From the NCBI GenBank assembly GCA_018714325.1, contig DVNN01000234.1:1-46786 (forward strand): a stretch of 46,786 nucleotides of DNA. Reading direction: 5' to 3'. The position numbers and the translations under genes were made by a program. Shown here piece after piece: positions 9,323-16,919 of this stretch. The notes below the pieces were generated by a model. It was not told the origin of the DNA. It worked only from the letters and a program-made list of their open reading frames with translations, and ran no database searches. Each line of letters begins with the position of its first letter. The stretch's first letter is position 1. Source of the DNA: Candidatus Pelethocola excrementipullorum. GTDB taxonomy: Bacteria > Bacillota > Clostridia > Lachnospirales > Lachnospiraceae.

Positions 9323-10288
9323 CTATTCTAATATACCGTCTTTGTTCTTAACATAGGTCAAAAATACCAGTACCAAAAGAACAAGACCCTGAATTCCTTC
9401 AATTACACGCTCATTTACACCCATGATGATCAATCCGTTCCGCAGCAGAATCACGGAAAAACTTCCCACAAGGGCGCCGACCATCTTTACCCTGGAGCCT
9501 CCTGAAAGGGGAACCCCTCCCAGTACCAGGGCTGTGATTACATTCATCTCTAGCCCCTGTCCCGTGGATGTACTCACACTTCCGGCACGAGCCATCAGTA
9601 TAAAGGCGGCCACTCCTACCGTAATACCACTGATGATATAAGCAATCATCCTGGTTTTTCTCACATTGACACCCGCCTGCTGCGCCGCCACCGGATTGCC
9701 TCCAATGGCCTTATTGGCCTTTCCTATGCTGGTCTTTTCAAACAGAATATAGCAGACAACATATACGCCAACTAATAAGCATAGTTTCAATGTCAGGTTA
9801 TCATACTCAAATAAATACACCGGTATACTGTATTTCTGAGATGCACATGCTGTATTCAATATACCACGACACATATACATAATACACAGGGATGTGATAA
9901 ACGGAGATACTTTCAGGTATACGGAAACCACCCCATTCAGCAGAAACCATGCCAGTGCCGCCAGAATACTGGAAAGAAAAACCACTCCAACCGGCACTCC
10001 TGTGTTTGCCACCAAGATGGAAATCAGCACACTGAATCCTATGACACCGCCATAGGAGAGATCCATTCCCCCATGGGAGTATACAAAAATCGCTCCAAAT
10101 GCCATGATAGCCACATATACCGTCTGGTTAATGATACTGTTGATATTTCCTTTGGTCAGTAACTTTCCTTCTCCAAAAACCTGAAATACGATAATCATCA
10201 AAATAATTCCTAGAAAGGGAACAACTTTCTGAAGTATCTCATTCGCATTCCTGATGCCGCTTTGTTTTGTCTTTACCAAATCCTTCAC
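9323..10288 (-). CDS. Sugar ABC transporter permease (RbsC/AraH family), first subunit
   Basis: This is the other RbsC-type membrane subunit, 321 residues and strongly hydrophobic. Family features are SHGGMDLSYGGVIGFSVLIS in the first half, the cytoplasmic-loop segment GKANKAIGGNPVAAQQAGVN, and ALVLGGVPLSGGSRVKMVGALVG near the end. The start codon is GTG, supported by a GGAGGGGAGAGG stretch upstream; the ORF track prints it as M. It follows the ATPase gene by 13 bp. It is clearly different in sequence from the permease encoded two genes later. Confidence 0.88.
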   Translation of the reverse strand: MKDLVKTKQSGIRNANEILQKVVPFLGIILMIIVFQVFGEGKLLTKGNINSIINQTVYVAIMAFGAIFVYSHGGMDLSYGGVIGFSVLISILVANTGVPVGVVFLSSILAALAWFLLNGVVSVYLKVSPFITSLCIMYMCRGILNTACASQKYSIPVYLFEYDNLTLKLCLLVGVYVVCYILFEKTSIGKANKAIGGNPVAAQQAGVNVRKTRMIAYIISGITVGVAAFILMARAGSVSTSTGQGLEMNVITALVLGGVPLSGGSRVKMVGALVGSFSVILLRNGLIIMGVNERVIEGIQGLVLLVLVFLTYVKNKDGILE

Positions 10289-10301
10289 AGCCTCTCCCCT
10301 C

Positions 10302-11795
10302 CTAAACCATTTTCTTGATTAATACCGCTTCGCTCAGTTCCTCGGACCGCTGGAAAGACTCCTGGACCTTCCCGTCCTTCATGATTAAGATGCGGTCACT
10401 CATTCCGATCAGTTCCGGCAATTCCTCGGAAATCATAAGAATGGATTTTCCCTCTTTTTTCAAACGGTACATCAGCTGATACATAAATGCCTTTACGCCG
10501 ATATCGATTCCTCTGGTTGGACAGTCGAGAATAAAGATTTCCGACTGGTTTCCCAGCCACTTCCCGAATACGACTTTTTGTTTGTTTCCACCGCTTAGAT
10601 CACCCACGCTCTGGGTGATGTCACGGCATTTGATACTAAGGTTTTCAACCTGCTGGTCCGTAAACTTCTTCTCTTCCCCTTTTAAGATCAGCCCTGCTTT
10701 TCCAATCCTGGACAGGGAGGGAAGAACGGTGTTTTCCAGAATACTTGCGGAAAGTATCAGCGCTTCCTGATCCCTGTTTTTCGAAACATAGCCCATCTTG
10801 CGCTGAATCGCCTGTTTCTCCGAGGTAATCTCTTCTCCATTTCCGAGACGTACTTTCCCATAAAGGGGTTTCTCGTTTCCGAATAAAGCTTTTCCCAGCT
10901 CATGCATCCCACAGTCTGTCAGGCCGCCGATTCCAAGGATCTCTCCTTTGTGAAGCTCCAGAGACACGCCCTTTAGACTGGTACCCACATAGAGGTTCTC
11001 GGCTGAAAGGACAACTTCTTTGCCAAAGCTTCCATCATAATCGCTACGGTAATAATCTCCGGTCAGCTTTCTTCCCACCATCAATTCTTTAATCCGCTCC
11101 TCATCAAACTCTTCCTTTTCGAGCTGGGTGATATAAACACCATCTCTTAAGATAATGAGCTTGCTGCAGACCTCCATCAACTCCTCCAGATCATGGGAAA
11201 TAAACAAGACCGTCTTATTCTCCTTCTGGAACTGGCGAATGATTTTGTAGATGATATTCCTTCCCCTCTGGGACAATGCCGTAGTGGTCTCATCCACTAT
11301 AAAAATATTGGGATTGGAATATAGTGCTCTTACAACTTCGATCAGCTTGCGCTCTTCCAGACTGTACTTTACGATGGGATCTTCGGGATTGATACCTTCG
11401 ATGCCGATTTTTTCCATGGCTTTTCGGGCTTCGCTGTACATCTTCTTCCTGTTCACAACTCCTGCTTTCGTAAAAAGCTGCTCCTTTCCCAGAAAGATAT
11501 TATCCGCAACTTTAATGCCGGGAAGCGTTCCCATCTCCTGAGCGATCATGCTGATCCCATGTTTTTGCGCATCCATTGTATCCGTGGGCTTATAGGGTTT
11601 CCCTTCCAGCTCCAGTTCTCCTTCCGAAGCTGGATAGACTCCGGAAACGATGGAGGAAAGCGTTGATTTTCCAGAACCATTTTCACCGATCAACCCTATC
11701 ACTTCGCCCTGCTCAATGTCCGCTGACACTTCTTTTAACGCCTGAGTCAGACCGAAGTTTTTTGATATGTTTTTAATTTTTAGTATAACACTCAA
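10302..11795 (-). CDS. Sugar ABC transporter ATP-binding protein, tandem ATPase (RbsA/AraG type)
   Basis: This is a double-ATPase subunit of a monosaccharide-type importer. The first domain has Walker A GENGSGKST and Walker B FIVDETTTALS with a degenerate signature (YSLEERKLIEVV). The second has the degenerate P-loop typical of RbsA/AraG (GGLTDCGMHELGKALFG), a canonical signature LSGGNKQK and Walker B FILDCPTRGID. Length and order match RbsA (about 500 residues). The track start at 11849 overlaps GH51. I place the start at TTG 11795 because GGAGGTGG precedes it by 8 nt and homology begins right after (ILKIKNISKNFG). ATG at 11813, with GGAAAGG upstream, is the main alternative. Confidence 0.88.
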   Translation of the reverse strand: MSVILKIKNISKNFGLTQALKEVSADIEQGEVIGLIGENGSGKSTLSSIVSGVYPASEGELELEGKPYKPTDTMDAQKHGISMIAQEMGTLPGIKVADNIFLGKEQLFTKAGVVNRKKMYSEARKAMEKIGIEGINPEDPIVKYSLEERKLIEVVRALYSNPNIFIVDETTTALSQRGRNIIYKIIRQFQKENKTVLFISHDLEELMEVCSKLIILRDGVYITQLEKEEFDEERIKELMVGRKLTGDYYRSDYDGSFGKEVVLSAENLYVGTSLKGVSLELHKGEILGIGGLTDCGMHELGKALFGNEKPLYGKVRLGNGEEITSEKQAIQRKMGYVSKNRDQEALILSASILENTVLPSLSRIGKAGLILKGEEKKFTDQQVENLSIKCRDITQSVGDLSGGNKQKVVFGKWLGNQSEIFILDCPTRGIDIGVKAFMYQLMYRLKKEGKSILMISEELPELIGMSDRILIMKDGKVQESFQRSEELSEAVLIKKMV

Positions 11796-11824
11796 AGAAT
11801 CTGCCACCTCCATCTGCCTTTCCA

Positions 11825-13357
11825 TCATCCAAGGATAATGACATTCCATGACATTTTCGGCAGAACAACGCTAAGAGAATCTTCATCTTGAATCTCACAC
11901 GCCCTCATCTCCACCTGATCCGGATTCTCCAGGGTATTTATCACTTCATAGTCATCACCTGCAAGTACCAAATGTTTCTTAATCTTTTTCTTTCCGTAAC
12001 CCTGAAGTTCCATGGTGAATTCAACCCCTTCTGCCTGGTCGCAGTTTAAGGCGAAAATCCGAACCTCTCCGCTTTCCTCATCATAGACCACAGCCGGTTC
12101 CACGATAGGCAGTTCTCCATAAGCACTCTGATAAAGAGGAGCATCAACCGAAGCCTTCATCGTAGTTCCATGGCCATATTTACTCAGCATATGGAAAGGA
12201 TGATAGATTGCCTGTTTGAAGATGCCGCCGTCTTTGACGGTTGTGATTGGAGCGATTACATTAATCAACTGTGCCAAACAGGCTATTTCCACAACATCCA
12301 CGTTATTCAACAGGGTGATCCCCAGTCCACCTACCACAACCGCGTCCAAAAGGCTGTACTTCTCCTGAAGAATCGGAGGGGCAACCTCCCATTTATCCGC
12401 CGAGGTCATCACGAAGGTATTTAGACCCTGGAGATCATCCAGTGAATCCAGCACGATATCCTGGAAATTCCATACATTCCATTCGTCAAGGCAGATTTTC
12501 ATATCTTTTGTAAAATGATTCTTTGCCTTTACGTATTCGATGACACTGGCGCTGTTTTTGATATGATTATCCAGTTGTTTGTAGGATGCCAGGAAGTCCG
12601 TGGTTCCCTGACCGGAATTCATGGTGTAGTTATGGGTGGAAAGGTAATCCACATGATCATACAACTCCGTCAACATGGTTCTGTCCCACTCCAGATAGGT
12701 GGGCAGCATCTCATAACTACTTCCGCAGGCCACCAGCTTGATGGACGGATCCACCCAACGCATGATTTTAGCGGCTTCCAATGCCTTTTTCGTATAATCC
12801 TCGGCTGAGAGATGACCGGCCTGCCAGCTGCCTTCCATTTCATTTCCAAGGCACCAGTATTTAATATTATAAGGTTCCGGGCTTCCGTTCTTTATTCTTA
12901 AGTCGCTCCAGTAGGTTCCGCCCGGATGGTTGCAGTATTCTACCAGATCACCGGCATCCTTGATGCTTCCGGTTCCCAGGTTCACGGCAATCATGGGCTC
13001 CACGCCTACCTTTTTCGCCCAGCGGCAGAATTCATCGATGCCGAATTCATTGGTCTCGATACTGGACCAGGCATATTCCATACGGCGGGGACGGTCTTCC
13101 TTGGGGCCGATTCCATCATGCCAGTCATAGCAGGATACGAAGTTGCCGCCCGGATAACGAATCACCGGTACATCCAGCTCCTGGACCAGTTCCATCACAT
13201 CTTTACGGTATCCATCCTCGTCCGCATCCGGGTGTCCCGGTTCATAGATACCTGTGTAGATGCTTCTCCCCAGATGCTCTGTGAAAGAGGAATACAGCTT
13301 CTTATCAATCTTACCGATACTGTAGTGAACATCACTGAAACATTTAACTTTTTTCAT
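11825..13357 (-). CDS. Alpha-L-arabinofuranosidase, GH51
   Basis: This is an intracellular family 51 alpha-L-arabinofuranosidase that releases terminal L-arabinofuranose from arabino-oligosaccharides. It is 510 residues, the usual length, with no signal peptide. The GH51 barrel shows RYPGGNFVSCYDW, the acid/base Glu173 in CLGNEMEGSW and the nucleophile Glu292 in CLDEWNVW; a beta-sandwich C-terminal domain follows. The ribosome binding site AGGAG is 8 nt before the ATG. It is the first gene of a seven-gene minus-strand operon that continues through the ABC importer and the two-component system, so its substrate probably enters through that importer after GH43 cuts arabinan outside. Confidence 0.93.
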   Translation of the reverse strand: MKKVKCFSDVHYSIGKIDKKLYSSFTEHLGRSIYTGIYEPGHPDADEDGYRKDVMELVQELDVPVIRYPGGNFVSCYDWHDGIGPKEDRPRRMEYAWSSIETNEFGIDEFCRWAKKVGVEPMIAVNLGTGSIKDAGDLVEYCNHPGGTYWSDLRIKNGSPEPYNIKYWCLGNEMEGSWQAGHLSAEDYTKKALEAAKIMRWVDPSIKLVACGSSYEMLPTYLEWDRTMLTELYDHVDYLSTHNYTMNSGQGTTDFLASYKQLDNHIKNSASVIEYVKAKNHFTKDMKICLDEWNVWNFQDIVLDSLDDLQGLNTFVMTSADKWEVAPPILQEKYSLLDAVVVGGLGITLLNNVDVVEIACLAQLINVIAPITTVKDGGIFKQAIYHPFHMLSKYGHGTTMKASVDAPLYQSAYGELPIVEPAVVYDEESGEVRIFALNCDQAEGVEFTMELQGYGKKKIKKHLVLAGDDYEVINTLENPDQVEMRACEIQDEDSLSVVLPKMSWNVIILG

Positions 13358-13413
13358 GTCTAATCTCCTAGCCTCCTTTTGTTTTCTGAGCTTATTTTAA
13401 GCTTTTTAGGGGG

Positions 13414-13427
13414 CAACATCCATGTTG
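13414..13427. promoter_or_regulatory. Palindrome in the leader of the GH51 operon
   Basis: CAACATCCATGTTG is an inverted repeat with 6-bp arms around CC, about 57 bp before the GH51 start. It could be an operator or a small leader hairpin. No matching regulator is encoded next to it other than the YesN-type protein, which is expected to use direct repeats. Confidence 0.4.
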
Positions 13428-13442
13428 GATTTTTTCCAAAAT

Positions 13443-13495
13443 GTGTAATATTTTTTATAATATTGCAGGAATTTGTAGAAAAGTGTAATATTTTT
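13443..13495. promoter_or_regulatory. Direct repeats 40 bp apart, candidate YesN-type regulator sites
   Basis: GTGTAATATTTTT occurs at 13443-13455 and again, identical, at 13483-13495, so the copies are exactly 40 bp apart, close to four helical turns and on the same face. AraC-type regulators bind direct repeats, and no strong sigma-A promoter is visible downstream, which fits an activator-dependent promoter. The binding protein is inferred. Confidence 0.5.
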
Positions 13496-13519
13496 AAGTC
13501 ACATCCGGGGGAAACTCAA

Positions 13520-13548
13520 AAATCCCGGAGCATTTTGCTCCGGGATTT
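13520..13548 (-). terminator. Terminator after the IlvD/Edd-type dehydratase gene
   Basis: AAATCCCGGAGC and GCTCCGGGATTT form a perfect 12-bp stem around a short loop (ATTTT). On the minus strand it is followed by TTTTTGAG. It separates the dehydratase transcript from the GH51 operon promoter. Confidence 0.85.
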
Positions 13549-13630
13549 AGATTCCTTCTTCTCTAGTTAATTAATTTAAAATAACTGTATATTTCTATTC
13601 CGATTGGCCAATCTTCTGGCCTTATGACTA

Positions 13631-15370
13631 TTAATTATTTGGGCCATTACAGTCCATATATCCGCCCTTCATCGGCGATACGGCATGTTGGGAATATAAC
13701 TTCAAAACGCCGCTCTTGTACTTTTCTTCCTTGGGTTTCCAGGTCTTTTTTCTTTCTTCCAGAATTTTATCGATCTCCTCTTTAGGCAGCTCCTTCCCCT
13801 TGACACCTATGATATCCAGGGAACGTGCCGGGATGTCGATCCTGATTAAATCATCCTCTTCCACCAGCGCAATCGGTCCTCCCACCGCTGCTTCCGGTGA
13901 AATATGGCCAATGGCCGGGCCCCTGGAAGCACCTGAGAATCTGCCATCCGTAAGCAGGGCAATACTGCTGCCCAACTCCGGGTCGGAAGAAATAGCCTCG
14001 GTGGTGTAGAACATCTCTGGCATTCCGGAGCCTTTGGGGCCTTCATATCGGATGAACATCGCATCTTGAGGCTTGACTTTTTTAGAGATTATCGCGGCGA
14101 TGGCATCTTCCTCACAGTCAAAGGGCTTTGCCTTTAAGACTGCCTGGAACATCTCTTTTGGCACGGCGGAGTGTTTTACGACGGCGCCTTCGGGAGCCAG
14201 GTTTCCTCTTAAGATACCCACGGTTCCATCGGTGCCGATGGGGTTATCAAAGGTACGTATTACGTCTGTTCGTTTGATTCCCCACTTCTTCAGATAGCCT
14301 TCGCATTTCTCATAAAATCCGTTGGTTTTCAGATCCTCCAGATTTTCTCCCAAGGTCTTACCAGTGACGGTCAGAACGTCCAGATGAAGCATGGACTTGA
14401 TTTCTTCCATAACTGCAGGTACGCCTCCTGCATAGTAGAAGAACTGTGCAGGCCACTTGCCCGATGGCCTGATATCCAGCAGATAATGAGCCCCTCTGTG
14501 CATCCGGTCAAAGGTATCTGCATCAATCTCCAATCCGAGTTCATGAGCCATGGCCGGAATATGAAGCAATGAATTGGTGGAACCTGAGATTGCCGCATGT
14601 ACCATAATAGCATTTTCAAAGGACTTCATGGTCACGATATCACTTACCTTGATGCCCTTTTTCACCAGTTCCGTCACCTGACATCCTGCCTGATATGCCA
14701 TTGTCTTCAGATCCTCGCAGGTGGCCGGCATCAAGGCGGATCCGGGCAGCATCAGCCCCAAGGCCTCCGCCATAATCTGCATGGTGGAAGCCGTCCCCAT
14801 AAAGGAGCAGGCGCCGCAGGAAGGACAGGCATGGTGCTTATAGTAGGTTAATTTTTCTTCTGTGATTTCTCCTCTTTGGCGCATGGCGGAATAGGTGCCG
14901 ATCTGCTCCAGTGTCAGAAGATCAGGGCCTGCATCCATCACACCGCCGGTCACGACGATAGAGGGCATATTAAGTCTCGAAAGCCCCATCAGGCAGGCCG
15001 GAACAGATTTGTCACAGCTTGCTACAAAGATACCGCCGTCAAAACCGGTGGAGTTTCCATGGATTTCGATCATGTTCGTAATCATTTCCCGGTGGGCCAA
15101 TGAATAATTAATACCATCATGTCCCTGGGCGATTCCATCACAGATATCCGTGGTAAAGTACCTGGCACCCTTTCCTCCTGTATCGGTAATTCCCCTGACT
15201 GCTTCATTGACAAGTGTATCCAGATGAGCGCTGCCCGGATGGCTGTCCCCGAAGGTGCTCTCCACCATAATCTGAGGCTTTTCCAAGTCCTCCACAGTCC
15301 ATCCCATTCCCATCTTCAAAGGATCATTTTCAGGCGCCAGAGCCCTGACCCGCTGACTGTTCAATTCCAT
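13631..15370 (-). CDS. IlvD/Edd-family dehydratase, probable sugar-acid (aldonate) dehydratase
   Basis: This is an Fe-S dehydratase of the IlvD/Edd family, 579 residues, which removes water from a dihydroxy or polyhydroxy acid. Candidate cluster ligands are Cys77 (TDICDG), Cys119 (SCDKS) and Cys185/188 (CPSCGACSF). The cluster motif continues as MGTASTM, which I associate with the pentonate/aldonate dehydratase branch (for example L-arabonate and D-xylonate dehydratases), whereas classical dihydroxy-acid dehydratases usually read YTANTM. No ilv genes are nearby. A FadR-type GntR regulator lies upstream, which is common for sugar-acid genes. The ribosome binding site GGAGG is 6 nt before the ATG. 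The substrate is unproven; dihydroxy-acid dehydratase of branched-chain synthesis stays possible. Confidence 0.8.
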   Translation of the reverse strand: MELNSQRVRALAPENDPLKMGMGWTVEDLEKPQIMVESTFGDSHPGSAHLDTLVNEAVRGITDTGGKGARYFTTDICDGIAQGHDGINYSLAHREMITNMIEIHGNSTGFDGGIFVASCDKSVPACLMGLSRLNMPSIVVTGGVMDAGPDLLTLEQIGTYSAMRQRGEITEEKLTYYKHHACPSCGACSFMGTASTMQIMAEALGLMLPGSALMPATCEDLKTMAYQAGCQVTELVKKGIKVSDIVTMKSFENAIMVHAAISGSTNSLLHIPAMAHELGLEIDADTFDRMHRGAHYLLDIRPSGKWPAQFFYYAGGVPAVMEEIKSMLHLDVLTVTGKTLGENLEDLKTNGFYEKCEGYLKKWGIKRTDVIRTFDNPIGTDGTVGILRGNLAPEGAVVKHSAVPKEMFQAVLKAKPFDCEEDAIAAIISKKVKPQDAMFIRYEGPKGSGMPEMFYTTEAISSDPELGSSIALLTDGRFSGASRGPAIGHISPEAAVGGPIALVEEDDLIRIDIPARSLDIIGVKGKELPKEEIDKILEERKKTWKPKEEKYKSGVLKLYSQHAVSPMKGGYMDCNGPNN

Positions 15371-15463
15371 ACCCCATCCTCCATTTCTGTATCATCCCAT
15401 CCTGGCAATCTGACTTTAGTCCTCCCAGGTACCGGGATACTGATTTACATAATTTTCTTTCAT

Positions 15464-15474
15464 ACATCTGATGT
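15464..15474. promoter_or_regulatory. Candidate GntR operator at the dehydratase transcription start
   Basis: ACATCTGATGT is a perfect palindrome (central T on the plus strand) placed 12 bp downstream of the -10 box, so it would cover about +6 to +16. That position fits a repressor site for the FadR-type GntR protein encoded upstream. A related CATC/GATG pair lies inside the gntR promoter. Confidence 0.5.
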
Positions 15475-15486
15475 CTTATTGTTTTT

Positions 15487-15515
15487 ATCATATCATCTGA
15501 ATATTTTGATATCAA
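15487..15515 (-). promoter_or_regulatory. Sigma-A promoter of the dehydratase gene
   Basis: On the minus strand TTGATA (15515-15510) and TATGAT (15492-15487) are separated by exactly 17 bp. Transcription would start near 15480, giving a leader of about 110 nt. The rest of the 331-bp gap holds the gntR terminator and AT-rich sequence without a gene. Confidence 0.7.
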
Positions 15516-15635
15516 GTCGTTTCAGACCATTTTTACTTTTTGTAGACTTTTGACCGCATTTGTTATGAATTTTATATAAAAACTCTCCAATTTTCTTTAA
15601 TTAAAGTCTTTTTAATCATGATCTGCAAACCCAAA

Positions 15636-15674
15636 AGCTCCAAAGTCATCAGATGTTTTGACGACTTTGGAGCT
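15636..15674 (-). terminator. Terminator after the gntR-type gene
   Basis: AGCTCCAAAGTC (15636-15647) pairs perfectly with GACTTTGGAGCT (15663-15674). On the minus strand the stem is followed by TTTTGGGTTT. The loop contains CATCTGATG-like sequence (ATCAGATG on plus), similar to the candidate operator at 15464. Confidence 0.8.
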
Positions 15675-15701
15675 ATATAACCGAATAAGATATGTTCTGG
15701 A

Positions 15702-16412
15702 CTAACTATCGGAATTAGAATTCTTCCGTTTTCTTTTAATCGCATCCCTGTTAAAGGTAAGATGCATCATCATGGCGGCCTTAGCTCCCATGGAGTCTCC
15801 TTCTGCAATCGCTTCGGTCACCGCCCTATGGGTCAGGACCGTTTCCTGCTGCAGTTCTTTATGTGTGACATTGACGAACATCAGAACTGCGGTATCTATA
15901 ATTGGAATCAACTGCTGCACCACTCTGTTTTGGGAACATTCTGCCACACAGGTGTGAAATGCGATATCTTCATCGATATAATTTTCCCCATTTCTGATTT
16001 TTTCTTCCACCTTGTCACAGAGTTTATGAAGCCTTTTCACATCCTCCTCCGATGCATGTAGAGCAGCCATCTCTGCGATTTGGGGTTCCAGCATCATGCG
16101 GACGTCAACCAGTTCCAGCGCCAGGGACATCTTATCTTCCATATCCCTTAGGCCTAAGGGATCCAGATCGGCCGGCGTACTGCTTATCACATAGGTGCCA
16201 GACCCGCGCCTCACCTCCAGGATACCTCTGGACACAAGATGTTTAACCGCTTCTCTTATGGTGCTTCTACCCACCCCGAAACGTTCCCCCAGTTCAAATT
16301 CATTGGGCAGCTTGCTCCCCACATGAACCGGAGTGTTCAATATATATTGATAAATCTGTTCCTGCACCTGTTCAGTAAGCAGCTTACTTTTTAAGTTTGT
16401 AAATTCACTCAT
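15702..16412 (-). CDS. GntR-family transcriptional regulator, FadR subfamily
   Basis: This is a DNA-binding metabolite sensor, 236 residues. The N-terminal winged helix (residues 12-78) shows LPNEFELGERFGVGRSTIREAVKHL and RRGSGTYV. The C-terminal all-helical FCD domain (about 95-220) carries the metal/ligand-type residues in DVRMMLEPQIAEMAA, DIAFHTCVAEC and LTHRAVTEAIAEGD. It is the gene directly upstream of the dehydratase on the same strand, with its own terminator in between. FadR-type regulators commonly control sugar-acid catabolism, so it probably represses the dehydratase gene and itself. The ligand is not known. Confidence 0.88.
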   Translation of the reverse strand: MSEFTNLKSKLLTEQVQEQIYQYILNTPVHVGSKLPNEFELGERFGVGRSTIREAVKHLVSRGILEVRRGSGTYVISSTPADLDPLGLRDMEDKMSLALELVDVRMMLEPQIAEMAALHASEEDVKRLHKLCDKVEEKIRNGENYIDEDIAFHTCVAECSQNRVVQQLIPIIDTAVLMFVNVTHKELQQETVLTHRAVTEAIAEGDSMGAKAAMMMHLTFNRDAIKRKRKNSNSDS

Positions 16413-16499
16413 TATTCTCCACCATTCTCAACAACTACCCTTCGACCAAATCCTTTTAAGTAACCTCACCACTAATGGTATGAAATCAAAAATCATCCC

Positions 16500-16525
16500 A
16501 TTATAACATCTTTTCTAACAAGATG
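16500..16525 (-). promoter_or_regulatory. Promoter region of the gntR-type gene with candidate operator
   Basis: A TATAAT box (16505-16500 on minus) lies about 90 bp before the ATG; no good -35 is seen. Immediately upstream CATCTT (16507-16512) and AAGATG (16520-16525) form an inverted repeat between the expected -35 and -10. The CATCT/AGATG half-sites resemble the palindrome at 15464, which suggests autoregulation. Confidence 0.4.
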
Positions 16526-16545
16526 ATACTCCTTGCCATAACTCT

Positions 16546-16561
16546 TAACAATTAATTGTTA
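16546..16561. promoter_or_regulatory. 16-bp palindrome in the gntR/MATE divergent region
   Basis: TAACAATTAATTGTTA is a perfect palindrome about 40 bp upstream of the gntR -10 box and 86 bp before the exporter -35. It could be an operator for either direction; its protein is unknown. Confidence 0.35.
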
Positions 16562-16646
16562 TCTGTTATATTCCAAAGAGAATTTCACTCTGGGATGACA
16601 ATTTTTAAGTAATTCTTTCTTCGCATTATTCTTTTCATATTTTATA

Positions 16647-16712
16647 TTGTTCTTTTTATTTGATGCTGATATAATTAGTGAAGTTTCTCCAGAATTATGG
16701 AGATTTCATCAC
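16647..16712 (+). promoter_or_regulatory. Sigma-A promoter of the MATE gene with hairpin at the RNA 5' end
   Basis: TTGTTC (16647-16652) and TATAAT (16670-16675) are 17 bp apart. Transcription should start near 16682. A stem-loop with TCTCCA pairing to TGGAGA spans roughly 16686-16703 in the first nucleotides of the transcript. The start codon is 238 nt further down because a 176-bp element sits between. Confidence 0.6.
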
Positions 16713-16715
16713 TCT

Positions 16716-16909
16716 CATTTTATGATACCAGGGTCAAAAGGTCATGCGTTTCATGCTTTCATGAAAAAGCATGAGTTTGGGACCCGCAAAACATGAGAAA
16801 GTAGCCCAAATAGGGCGGATTTCGAATGTTTTAGGATTGTGCGGAACAATCCGTAGTATCATGGGGGCAAAATACCTTTTGACCCCAACATCATTTTATG
16901 ATATCAGGG
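16716..16909. mobile_element. MITE-like palindromic element bounded by 18-bp direct repeats
   Basis: CATTTTATGATACCAGGG (16716-16733) recurs with one mismatch at 16892-16909. Just inside, GGGTCAAAAGGT (16731-16742) is answered by its inverse ACCTTTTGACCC (16874-16885). The interior has further hairpins, such as CATGCTTTC...AAAAGCATG near 16756-16778. It encodes no protein. The second direct-repeat copy carries the GGGGG used as the exporter's ribosome binding site. This is what an insertion with target duplication, or a slipped duplication, would leave. The family is not identified. Confidence 0.6.
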
Positions 16910-16919
16910 GGATATACTT

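Noticed and set aside
13443-13495. Start of a CRISPR array
   Set aside because: Only two short AT-rich copies with one 27-bp gap and no cas gene; better read as regulator sites.
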